Part shown: piece after piece, positions 1 to 6,241 of the stretch
Layout of the letters: each line of letters begins with the position of its first letter
Numbering within the stretch: position 1 is the stretch's first letter
Assembly (NCBI GenBank): GCA_017518785.1
Contig: JAFWUA010000132.1
Coordinates: 1-6,528, forward strand
DNA length: 6,528 nt
Direction of reading: 5' to 3'
DNA from: Neisseriaceae bacterium
GTDB lineage: Bacteria; Pseudomonadota; Gammaproteobacteria; Burkholderiales; Neisseriaceae
The notes under the pieces: model-generated
What the model saw: the letters and a program-made list of their open reading frames with translations, nothing else
Told to the model about the DNA's origin: nothing
Databases searched by the model: none
Translations under genes and position numbers: made by a program

Positions 1-1
1 A

Positions 2-565
2 GTTGGCGGTGCAAATGCGGCGTTAACCATTGATGACATTCGCCAACAACAAGCAAAAATCATCGCTACTGATGTAGTTTTATGTTCTCTGGAAATTCCT
101 GTGGAATGCGTTTTGTACGCTTGTAGTCAAGCACGTAAATACGGCAAACATTTTATTCTAAACCCTGCACCAGCACAGGATTTTCCTGATGAATTATTGC
201 TAAATGCCACACTTATTACACCAAATCAGATTGAATATGCACAACTTTTAAAATTGCAACCCAATGAAGATATTCAAGAACATTTACTTAATAACTCCAA
301 TGATAACTATCTTATTACTTGTGGAAAAAATGGAGTTTTATACAAACAAAACAATAAATTACAATATCAAGACGCTTTTAACGTTAGTGTTGTTGATACC
401 ACCGGAGCTGGCGACACCTTTAACGGTGCATTAGCCGCATTTTTTGAGCTGCCTCTTGAAGATGCCATTTATTATGCTACTGCCGCAGCTGCATTATCAG
501 TAACACATAAAGGAGCAAGAAATGGTATGCCGTTTATTGAAGAATTGAAAGAGTTTCTTAATTAA
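2..565 (+). CDS. rbsK: Ribokinase, C-terminal part (5'-truncated by window start)
   Basis: This is a PfkB-family sugar kinase, most like ribokinase, which phosphorylates D-ribose to ribose 5-phosphate in the cytoplasm. The frame is open from base 2, so the gene begins upstream of the window; the GTG at 101 is internal, because the residues before it (GGANAALT and on) already match ribokinase. 187 residues are visible of a usual ~305, so roughly the first 120 are missing. Family marks seen: NPAPA, the TPN motif (TPNQIEY), and near the C-terminus DTTGAGDTFNG, whose Asp (codon 413-415) is the expected catalytic base with GAGD forming the anion hole. The protein ends at a TAA at 563-565. No strong hairpin terminator follows. 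A related PfkB sugar kinase is possible, but the motifs favour ribokinase. Confidence 0.85.
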   Translation, partial: VGGANAALTIDDIRQQQAKIIATDVVLCSLEIPVECVLYACSQARKYGKHFILNPAPAQDFPDELLLNATLITPNQIEYAQLLKLQPNEDIQEHLLNNSNDNYLITCGKNGVLYKQNNKLQYQDAFNVSVVDTTGAGDTFNGALAAFFELPLEDAIYYATAAAALSVTHKGARNGMPFIEELKEFLN

Positions 566-819
566 TACTAAGAAACTTCTGTAAAGCTCGAATTTTTGAA
601 AAACGCAGTATGAATCATATAAGCCTCCGCTTGTTCAATATAGTGAAATAAAAATCTTAAAGATCAATTAACTATGTTTTATAAAATTTTGGTGAGACTG
701 GTATGCTAACATACAGTAGTTTGAATTTTTTTCAGATTGAATTTTGCATGAATTTCTGGATATTTGAATGATAAATACTTCTTCTTTTGATTTTTTGTAC
801 TTAGGTTGTAAATTTATTT
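566..819. other. Intergenic region rbsK-uvrB (254 bp), promoter region of uvrB
   Basis: No gene is seen here. The uvrB promoter should lie in this gap, but no strong one is visible; TTGGTG (689-694), 17 bp, TACAGT (712-717) is the best-spaced candidate, and TTGCAT (744-749) with GATAAA (770-775) is poorly spaced. ATACAGTA (711-718) resembles half of a LexA operator, but the other half is missing. Bases 572-591 match the terminal sequence of the small inverted-repeat family found further right at about 15 of 20 positions, possibly a relic. TATAGTG (639-645) with CTATG (672-676) forms a weak inverted pair around the small palindrome ATCTTAAAGAT. The Shine-Dalgarno-like TAGG before uvrB lies about 14 nt from its ATG and is weak. 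Confidence 0.5.
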
Positions 820-2832
820 ATGGAAATTATCGAATACCCTAATAGTCCTTTTAAATTGCACCGTCCATTTCCACCAGCAGGTGATCAGCCGGAAGCGATT
901 GAATTATTATTATCTGGTTTGAATGATGGTTTATTGTATCAAACCTTGTTGGGAGTTACTGGTTCTGGCAAGACTTTTACTATGGCAAATGTAATTGCTA
1001 AAAGTGGTCGTCCTGCAATTATTATGGCACATAATAAAACTTTGGCTGCACAGCTATATTCAGAAATGCGAGCTTTTTTTCCAGATAATGCGGTGGAATA
1101 TTTTGTTTCTTATTATGATTATTATCAGCCGGAAGCATATGTTCCAAGTCGTGATTTATTTATTGAAAAAGATTCAAGTGTCAATGAACATATTGAGCAA
1201 ATGCGATTATCTGCCACCAAACATTTAATGGAATGTCCTGATGTAATTGTGGTGGCAACTGTTTCTGCAATTTATGGTATTGGCGATCCGGCAGAGTATT
1301 CGCAGATGATTTTGCACCTAAAAGAAGGACAAAATATTTCGCAACGCGATGTGATTGCACATTTAGTTTTGATGCAGTACGAGCGTGGTGATATGGATTT
1401 TCATCGTGGTACTTTCAGGGTACGCGGTGATGTGGTGGATATTTATCCTGCTGAAAGTTCGGAAATTGCTGTGCGTATTAGCTTATTTGATGATGAAGTG
1501 GAAAGTATGCGTTTGTTCGACCCATTAACTGGCAAAATCAAGCAAAGAGTAGGACGATTCACTATTTTTCCATCTAACCATTATGTAACCCCTCGTGAAA
1601 CTGTTTTAAAAGCCTGCGAAACAATTAAAGTTGAGTTGAAAGATAGAATTGATTTTTTTAATAAAGAACAAAAACTTGTAGAAGCACAGCGAATTGAACA
1701 GCGTACACGTTTTGATTTAGAAATGTTGTATGAAACAGGATTTTGTAAAGGGATTGAAAATTATTCACGCCATTTTTCCGGCAGACTCGAAGGAGAACCT
1801 CCGCCTACACTAATGGACTATCTGCCGGAAAATGCCTTAATGTTTATCGATGAAAGTCACGTAACTGTACCGCAAATTGGTGGTATGTATAAAGGCGATG
1901 CAGCACGTAAGCAAAATTTAGTGGATTATGGTTTTCGCTTGCCATCAGCACGCGATAATCGTCCATTAAAATTTCATGAATTTGAACGAATAATGCCACA
2001 AACCATATTTGTATCAGCGACCCCAGCACAATATGAAGAAGAACACGCAGGACAAGTAGTGGAACAATTAGTTCGTCCGACAGGATTGATTGACCCTGAA
2101 ATCGAAATACGTCCTATTGCAAGTCAAGTTGATGATTTATTGAGTGAAATAAATATTCGCCAACAAAAGAATGAACGTGTATTAGTTACCACTCTTACTA
2201 AACGTATGGCAGAACAATTAACCGATTATTACAGCGATATGGGAATTAAAGTACGCTATTTGCATAGTGATATTGATACTGTTGAACGTGTCGAAATTAT
2301 TAGAGATTTGCGTTTAGGTTTATTTGATGTTTTAGTTGGGATTAATTTATTGCGTGAGGGTTTAGATATTCCGGAAGTGTCTTTAATTGCTATTTTAGAT
2401 GCTGATAAAGAGGGTTTTTTACGTAGTCATCGTAGTCTAATTCAAACCATAGGACGTGCTGCACGCCATATTCATGGCAAAGCAATTATGTATGCTGACC
2501 GCATTACCGATTCCATGAAGATGGCAATAGACGAAACCAATCGTAGACGTGCTAAACAAATCGCATTTAATCAACAATATAATATCACTCCTAAACAAAT
2601 TGTTAAGGAAGTTTCCGATATTATTGATGGTGTGTATCATGTGGATAAAAGTAATAGCAAGGTAAAAGTTAAAGCAATTCATAATGAAAAAGACGCAATT
2701 GATGAAATTGCACGTTTAGAAAAAGCTATGCTAAAAGCCGCACGAGATTTGGAATTTGAAGAAGCAGCACGTTTGCGTGATTCTATTCGAGCGATTAAAG
2801 AAAATCAGCTATTTGGTGGAATTACAAGTTAA
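820..2832 (+). CDS. uvrB: Excinuclease ABC subunit B (UvrB)
   Basis: UvrB is the damage-verifying helicase-like subunit of UvrABC nucleotide excision repair. It is loaded on DNA by UvrA and recruits UvrC for incision. The 670 aa are full family length. Domains in order: Walker A GVTGSGKT (45-52, Lys51); the Tyr-rich beta-hairpin region around YYDYYQPEAYVPSRD (98-112) that clamps damaged DNA; UvrA-interacting domain (~150-250); DEAD-type box DESH (344-347); helicase motifs GINLLREGLDIPE (508-520) and QTIGRAAR (542-549); and a C-terminal UVR domain (~625-660) that contacts UvrC. The start is supported by the N-terminus MEIIEYPNSPFKLH, close to other betaproteobacterial UvrBs, although its ribosome-binding site is weak. 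Residues 319-323 (FSGRL) are written by an uptake-like 13-mer, in a linker before the conserved GEPPPTL. The gap to ygfZ is 60 bp without a clear terminator, so read-through is possible. Confidence 0.97.
   Translation: MEIIEYPNSPFKLHRPFPPAGDQPEAIELLLSGLNDGLLYQTLLGVTGSGKTFTMANVIAKSGRPAIIMAHNKTLAAQLYSEMRAFFPDNAVEYFVSYYDYYQPEAYVPSRDLFIEKDSSVNEHIEQMRLSATKHLMECPDVIVVATVSAIYGIGDPAEYSQMILHLKEGQNISQRDVIAHLVLMQYERGDMDFHRGTFRVRGDVVDIYPAESSEIAVRISLFDDEVESMRLFDPLTGKIKQRVGRFTIFPSNHYVTPRETVLKACETIKVELKDRIDFFNKEQKLVEAQRIEQRTRFDLEMLYETGFCKGIENYSRHFSGRLEGEPPPTLMDYLPENALMFIDESHVTVPQIGGMYKGDAARKQNLVDYGFRLPSARDNRPLKFHEFERIMPQTIFVSATPAQYEEEHAGQVVEQLVRPTGLIDPEIEIRPIASQVDDLLSEINIRQQKNERVLVTTLTKRMAEQLTDYYSDMGIKVRYLHSDIDTVERVEIIRDLRLGLFDVLVGINLLREGLDIPEVSLIAILDADKEGFLRSHRSLIQTIGRAARHIHGKAIMYADRITDSMKMAIDETNRRRAKQIAFNQQYNITPKQIVKEVSDIIDGVYHVDKSNSKVKVKAIHNEKDAIDEIARLEKAMLKAARDLEFEEAARLRDSIRAIKENQLFGGITS
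1775..1787 (+). repeat. DUS-like 13-mer inside uvrB, exact copy
   Basis: TTTCCGGCAGACT is identical to the unit of the tandem array at the right edge. It is read in the phase giving FSGRL (UvrB 319-323). The uptake role is inferred from similarity to Neisseriaceae DUS and from its dispersal in this window. Confidence 0.7.
1819..1831 (-). repeat. DUS-like word inside uvrB, inverted, 11 of 13
   Basis: On the + strand this reads TATCTGCCGGAAA, matching the reverse complement AGTCTGCCGGAAA at 11 of 13 positions. It lies 31 bp after the forward copy in uvrB and could pair with it over 12 bp (1774-1785 with 1821-1832). It encodes the conserved LPEN of UvrB, so part of the match may simply be protein conservation. 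Confidence 0.45.
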
Positions 2833-2839
2833 AATAAAC

Positions 2840-2852
2840 TTTCCGGCAGGCT
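2840..2852 (+). repeat. DUS-like 13-mer just after uvrB, 12 of 13
   Basis: TTTCCGGCAGGCT differs from the consensus by one base (G for A at position 11). It starts 8 nt after the uvrB stop, the kind of gene-end position where uptake sequences are common in Neisseriaceae. It has no inverted partner nearby, so it is not a hairpin terminator. Confidence 0.6.
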
Positions 2853-2892
2853 AATTAATTTTGTAATATATTGAATATAAATAGGTTTTGCA

Positions 2893-3798
2893 ATGAAAAC
2901 AACATCTTTTCCTAATTGGGGTGTAATTATTGTAAGCGGAAATGATCGAGCTGAATTTTTACACAATCAACTATCTAACGATATTAAAAATCTTGCAGTA
3001 GGGCAGGGGTGTTTTGCTACTTATAATACTCCGCAAGGACGAGTTAGAGCACACATGACAGTGGCTCCTGATGATAATAATATATATATGATTGTAAGTT
3101 GCGATTTGTTAGATGTATTGGTAGAACGTTTACAGATGTTTGTGTTGCGTAGTGATGTTAAATTGAGCATTGCAGAAAATTTATCAGTTACAGTAACACT
3201 ACCGGAAAATGAAGATTTACCATATGTTTTGCCACAAGAGCCAGTTTTATCTTTTCCAGTTAAATTTACTGAATATGGCATTGAAATTCATTTGCCACAC
3301 GGTGGGATTGTATCTATTGTGGATATTGCTAAATCTCCACTTTTTAATCAAGAAATTGCCGACAAGTGGCGATATTTTGAAATAATACGCGGTTTTCCGC
3401 ATATTTGTAAAAATACAAGTAATCTATTTGTAGCCCAAATGCTTAATCAACATTTACTTGGTGGAGTTCATTTTCGTAAAGGTTGTTATCCTGGACAAGA
3501 AATTATTGCTCGTTCTCAATATATTGGTGAAGTAAAACGTGGTTTAGTAATTTGTCGTTGTAGAGAGGTTTTAGAAGCAGGTTGCACAATACTCGATGAA
3601 GGTAAAAATAATGTGGGAACAGTTCTCGATAGTGTAAGAGATGCCGATCGCAATAGCGTATGTTTATGTGTCATCAAATATGATGCAGTTGGTAAGGAAT
3701 TAATAACTGCCGATGGATTATTTATAGTGAGAGTAGAAGATATATTTTTCCGCTCGAAAATAGATTACAAGCTTTCTAAAAAAGATTTAGAATTATGA
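2893..3798 (+). CDS. ygfZ: YgfZ/GcvT-fold folate-binding protein (Fe-S cluster maintenance)
   Basis: This is a YgfZ-family protein, related to the T-protein of the glycine cleavage system. The family binds tetrahydrofolate and supports assembly or repair of certain Fe-S enzymes, such as the radical-SAM MiaB, in the cytoplasm. The 301 aa are slightly shorter than E. coli YgfZ (~326). The family signature KGCYPGQE (196-203) with essential Cys198 is intact, preceded by LLGGVHFR and followed by IIARSQYIGEVKR. N-terminal landmarks include FLHNQLSNDI (22-31) and TPQGRV (46-51). AGG at 2883-2885 lies 7 nt before the ATG, a good ribosome-binding site. The last bases overlap the next gene by ATGA, suggesting translational coupling. 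Nine cysteines is a fairly high number; six lie from Cys198 on (198, 221, 223, 231, 257, 259). Confidence 0.92.
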   Translation: MKTTSFPNWGVIIVSGNDRAEFLHNQLSNDIKNLAVGQGCFATYNTPQGRVRAHMTVAPDDNNIYMIVSCDLLDVLVERLQMFVLRSDVKLSIAENLSVTVTLPENEDLPYVLPQEPVLSFPVKFTEYGIEIHLPHGGIVSIVDIAKSPLFNQEIADKWRYFEIIRGFPHICKNTSNLFVAQMLNQHLLGGVHFRKGCYPGQEIIARSQYIGEVKRGLVICRCREVLEAGCTILDEGKNNVGTVLDSVRDADRNSVCLCVIKYDAVGKELITADGLFIVRVEDIFFRSKIDYKLSKKDLEL

Positions 3799-5045
3799 AT
3801 AAAAAACTATTAGAACAAATCCTGTTAGTTGCCAATGAAGTTTTAAATTTCAACCGTCCAGCCGATGCAGTATTATCTTATTTTTTTCGCAATAACAAAC
3901 GCTTGGGACAAAAAGATAGGGGAGAAATTGCCGAAACGATTTTTAACTTATTGCGTAATTTAGAAAAAATATCATTAGTTTTGCCTGATTATACCGAAAA
4001 TGCAAAACTTGCTGTTTTAAGTTCATTAATATTGGCTCGCGGCTTATCGATTAACGCCATACAAGAATTATGTGAACCTTGCGATATAGAATTTTTACAG
4101 CAATTAAAATCGCAAAAAAATATCTTTTCCGGCAGACTTAATTGCATGGCAGAGTTGCCAATGTGGTTAATTGAATTATTGCGAGAAATTTATAGCGATG
4201 AAGAAATATTATCTTTGGGACGAGCATTAAATAACCCAGCATCGTTAGATATTAGAGTAAACACCATCAAAGAAAAACGTAGCAAAGTACTACAACAACT
4301 TCAAGAAGAAGGATATTGCGTACAAAAAACACCGTATTCAACTTGGGGAATACGTTTTGAAGAAAAAATCAGCCTAAACATGCACCCTCTATTTAATAAT
4401 GGCAGTATAGAAGTTCAAGATGAGGGTAGCCAATTACTCTCACTATTAACTAATGCTAATCGTGGTGAAATTGTAGTGGATTTTTGTGCTGGTGCAGGTG
4501 GTAAAACTTTGGCAATGGGTGCAATGATGCAAAACACTGGTCGTATATATGCATTTGATATATCAGAAAAAAGATTAAATAATCTAAAACCGCGTCTTAA
4601 AAAATCAGGATTGAGCAATGTGAATTTACAATTAATTTCAAACGAAATGGACGCAAAAATCAAACGGCTATACGGCAAATGTAATATGGTATTAGTAGAT
4701 GCTCCATGTTCTGGTACTGGTACATTGAGAAGAAATCCTGATATTAAATACCGTCAATCACATGAGAGTATCAGACGCATTGCAATGCAACAACAATCAA
4801 TACTACAAGCGGCTGCCCCATTAATTACTCGAAACGGTCGCATCATCTATGCCACATGTAGTTTAACTAAAATAGAGAATGAAGATCAAATCAATCTATT
4901 TTTGCAAAATAACCCTGAATTTATGCTTACTGATGTCAATCAATTTTTACCAAATGTTCCAATTACAGGTAAAATGCTACGCTTTACTCCGGTAAGCCAT
5001 CAGACCGATGGATTTTTTGCTGCTGTTTTACAACGTAAGGAATAA
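3795..5045 (+). CDS. RsmB/NOP-family SAM-dependent RNA (cytosine-5) methyltransferase
   Basis: This is a Nol1/Nop2/Sun family RNA m5C methyltransferase. Visible motifs: EVQDEGSQ (206-213) at the entrance of the catalytic domain; SAM-binding motif I DFCAGAGGKT (229-238); motif IV PCSGTG (304-309, Cys305) followed by LRRNPDIKYR; and motif VI ATCS (353-356, Cys355), the expected nucleophile. These two cysteines are the pair the family uses to form and release the covalent RNA intermediate. The N-terminal ~100 residues are helical and only loosely like the NusB-type domain of RsmB. The gene lacks the def-fmt neighbourhood typical of true rsmB (16S C967), so it may be a second family member with another rRNA or tRNA target; I leave the symbol blank. 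It overlaps ygfZ by 4 nt, and grxD follows after 1 nt. Residues 111-115 (FSGRL) come from the dispersed 13-mer. Confidence 0.9.
   Translation: MNKKLLEQILLVANEVLNFNRPADAVLSYFFRNNKRLGQKDRGEIAETIFNLLRNLEKISLVLPDYTENAKLAVLSSLILARGLSINAIQELCEPCDIEFLQQLKSQKNIFSGRLNCMAELPMWLIELLREIYSDEEILSLGRALNNPASLDIRVNTIKEKRSKVLQQLQEEGYCVQKTPYSTWGIRFEEKISLNMHPLFNNGSIEVQDEGSQLLSLLTNANRGEIVVDFCAGAGGKTLAMGAMMQNTGRIYAFDISEKRLNNLKPRLKKSGLSNVNLQLISNEMDAKIKRLYGKCNMVLVDAPCSGTGTLRRNPDIKYRQSHESIRRIAMQQQSILQAAAPLITRNGRIIYATCSLTKIENEDQINLFLQNNPEFMLTDVNQFLPNVPITGKMLRFTPVSHQTDGFFAAVLQRKE
4126..4138 (+). repeat. DUS-like 13-mer inside the methyltransferase gene, exact copy
   Basis: TTTCCGGCAGACT lies in the poorly conserved N-terminal region of the RsmB-like protein. 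It is read in the same phase as in uvrB, giving FSGRL (residues 111-115). A weakly constrained linker is a place where such a word could be tolerated. Confidence 0.7.
5037..5041 (+). promoter_or_regulatory. Ribosome-binding site of grxD
   Basis: AAGGA ends 5 nt before the ATG at 5047. It settles the start of grxD: the in-frame ATG at 5008 lies inside the methyltransferase gene and would add 13 hydrophobic residues absent from the glutaredoxin family. Confidence 0.75.
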
Positions 5046-5046
5046 T

Positions 5047-5355
5047 ATGGACATTCAAGAAAAAATTGACGAAATCGTAAAAAACAACCGTGTAGTGCTA
5101 ATGATGAAAGGCACGCCACAATTTCCACAATGCGGATTTTCCGGCAGAGCAGTGGAGTTATTACAAGCCTGTGGCTGTAGAGATTTTTTTGCAGTCAATA
5201 TTTTGCAAGAACAAGATATACGACAAGGAGCAAAAGAATATGCCGACTGGCCAACATTTCCACAACTATATATCAACGGTGAATTTATTGGCGGTTCTGA
5301 TATTATGATGGAAATGTATCAAGCAGGTGAGTTGCAACAGGCGTTATCTGCATAA
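5047..5355 (+). CDS. grxD: Monothiol CGFS glutaredoxin (Grx4 type)
   Basis: This is a class II monothiol glutaredoxin that binds and transfers a [2Fe-2S] cluster, usually as a glutathione-bridged homodimer, and acts in Fe-S trafficking rather than thiol reduction. The 102 aa are somewhat shorter than E. coli GrxD (115). Seen: the Lys of MMKGTP (Lys21), active site CGFS (29-32, cluster ligand Cys29), the cis-Pro segment WPTFPQLY (68-75), and GGSD (82-85) that helps hold glutathione. The start at 5047 is chosen for its ribosome-binding site and family N-terminus. It sits 1 nt after the methyltransferase stop, so it is almost certainly co-transcribed with ygfZ, another Fe-S factor. Codons for the end of the active site overlap an 11-base match to the dispersed 13-mer, giving CGFSGRA. 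Confidence 0.95.
   Translation: MDIQEKIDEIVKNNRVVLMMKGTPQFPQCGFSGRAVELLQACGCRDFFAVNILQEQDIRQGAKEYADWPTFPQLYINGEFIGGSDIMMEMYQAGELQQALSA
5138..5148 (+). repeat. Partial DUS-like word overlapping the CGFS active-site codons of grxD
   Basis: TTTCCGGCAGA matches the first 11 of 13 positions of the repeat; the last two bases (GC) do not match. It is read as FSGR, in the same phase as the copies in uvrB and the methyltransferase gene. F and S are required by the CGFS motif, so the match is partly forced by the protein. Confidence 0.5.
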
Positions 5356-5357
5356 TT

Positions 5358-5370
5358 TTTCCGGCAGACT
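5358..5370 (+). repeat. DUS-like 13-mer just after grxD, exact copy
   Basis: TTTCCGGCAGACT starts 2 nt after the grxD stop codon. Its last base joins directly to the TGAAA end of the small inverted-repeat element that follows. No hairpin is formed. Confidence 0.7.
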
Positions 5371-5488
5371 GAAATCCCTACAAAACTCGTCATTCTGAAC
5401 TTTCTGTAGGAAATCTGATGATATAATTCTTTGTTTTATAAAGATTATTTGCTTATAATCAGAATGGCGAAGAGTAAAAAGTTAGGCT
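5370..5488 (-). mobile_element. Degraded miniature inverted-repeat element (copy C)
   Basis: This ~119-bp non-coding stretch is related to the two elements after dcd, in the opposite orientation. Bases 5381-5404 are an exact 24-base inverted match to 6340-6363. The ends carry a shared inner inverted repeat: CGTCATTCTGA (5388-5398) and TCAGAATGGCG (5459-5469), 10 of 11 paired. The left terminus TGAAATCCCTACAAAAC matches TGAAACCTTTGCAAAAC at 13 of 17. The right terminus is eroded and its boundary is approximate. The element occupies most of the gap before dcd and contains the best promoter candidate there. Confidence 0.6.
5431..5459 (+). promoter_or_regulatory. Candidate sigma-70 promoter of dcd, inside the element
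   Basis: TTGTTT (5431-5436) and a perfect TATAAT (5454-5459) are separated by 17 bp, upstream of the dcd ATG at 5530. The -35 box is weak (only TTG agrees). A second TATAAT at 5422-5427 has no good -35 partner. This is inferred from sequence alone. Confidence 0.45.
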
Positions 5489-5529
5489 TGATATTCAAAA
5501 TCAAAATAATCAAATAGGTTTCATAAAAA

Positions 5530-6096
5530 ATGAGTATTAAATCAGATAAATGGATACGCCGTATGAGCGAACAATACGGCATGATTGAACCGTTTGAATC
5601 ACAACAAATTAAAGAGATAGATGGTAAAAAAGTGATTTCATACGGCACTTCAAGTTATGGCTATGATATTCGTTGTGCCCGTGAATTTAAAATATTCACT
5701 AATATCAATAGTACCATTGTAGATCCTAAAAATTTCGATACACGCAACTTTGTCGAAGTAGAAGATGATTTTTGCATTATTCCACCAAATTCATTTGCAT
5801 TAGCTCGTACAGTAGAATACTTCCGGATTCCTCGCAATGTATTAACGGTGTGTTTGGGAAAATCAACATACGCTCGTTGTGGAATTATCGTCAATGTAAC
5901 TCCATTTGAACCTGAATGGGAAGGATTTGTAACTTTGGAATTTTCTAATACTACGCCATTACCTGCCAAAATTTACGCTGGTGAGGGTGTGGCACAAGTA
6001 TTATTTTTTGAAAGCGATGAGATATGCGAAACCTCTTACAAAGACCGCAATGGTAAATATATGAGACAAACCGGCGTAACTTTGCCCAAAGCGTAA
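5530..6096 (+). CDS. dcd: dCTP deaminase
   Basis: Dcd deaminates dCTP to dUTP, which dUTPase turns into dUMP for thymidylate synthesis, in the cytoplasm. The 188 aa match the usual length of the beta/gammaproteobacterial enzyme, a homotrimer of the dUTPase fold. Seen: MSIKSDKWIRRM at the N-terminus, SYGTSSYGYDIR (37-48), the nucleotide-binding GKSTYAR (110-116), and EPEWEG (127-132) leading to LEFSN, whose Glu137 is probably the catalytic base, followed by PAKIYAGEGVAQVLFFE (145-161). The C-terminal segment KYMRQTGVTLPKA should close over the nucleotide. Upstream AGG (5516-5518) lies 11 nt from the ATG, a weak site; the start is set by the conserved N-terminus. It probably has its own promoter, since a 174-bp gap separates it from grxD. 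Confidence 0.96.
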   Translation: MSIKSDKWIRRMSEQYGMIEPFESQQIKEIDGKKVISYGTSSYGYDIRCAREFKIFTNINSTIVDPKNFDTRNFVEVEDDFCIIPPNSFALARTVEYFRIPRNVLTVCLGKSTYARCGIIVNVTPFEPEWEGFVTLEFSNTTPLPAKIYAGEGVAQVLFFESDEICETSYKDRNGKYMRQTGVTLPKA

Positions 6097-6117
6097 AAAT
6101 ATAAATTTAAGATAAGT

Positions 6118-6238
6118 TGAAACCTTTGCAAAACTTACTTTCGTAAACGTTAGTGAGTAATCTTTTTATTTAACAAACAATTGGATTATTCATTTTTTTA
6201 CTACAAATTTACGAATGACGGGTTTGGCAAAGGTTTCA
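6118..6238 (+). mobile_element. Miniature inverted-repeat element (copy A)
   Basis: This 121-bp non-coding element has terminal inverted repeats: TGAAACCTTTGCAAAAC at the left and, at the right, the complement of TGAAACCTTTGCCAAAC, differing at one position of 17. Its interior (6163-6192) matches copy B (6300-6329) at 27 of 30 positions in the same orientation. It starts 21 nt after the dcd stop and could fold into a long imperfect hairpin, which might also end dcd transcription. The ends resemble those I recall for IS5-family elements of Neisseria, so it may be moved by such a transposase; none is encoded here. No clear target duplication is visible. Confidence 0.65.
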
Positions 6239-6241
6239 GTC

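Noticed and set aside
699..718. LexA (SOS) operator before uvrB
   Set aside because: Only the right half (ACATACAGTA) fits; the left half lacks CTGT at the needed 8-bp spacing, and Neisseria as I know them have no classical LexA.
881..900. GCCGGAA near the start of uvrB (and again at about 1128) as further inverted repeat copies
   Set aside because: Only seven or eight bases match, and both encode the conserved QPEA of UvrB.
995..1228. Second-frame + strand open frame in uvrB
   Set aside because: It lies fully inside the well-conserved uvrB frame and its translation resembles no family.
1285..1297. Another copy of the 13-mer in uvrB (GATCCGGCAGAGT)
   Set aside because: It matches at only 10 of 13 positions, and the bases encode the well-conserved GDPAEY segment, so protein constraint and chance explain it.
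5008..5046. Upstream start for grxD adding 13 residues
   Set aside because: It lies within the end of the methyltransferase gene, has no good ribosome-binding site, and the extra residues are not family-like; AAGGA before 5047 marks the true start.
5661..5969. 102-codon minus-strand open frame opposite dcd
   Set aside because: It is a shadow of the strongly conserved dcd frame with no recognisable motif or ribosome-binding site.
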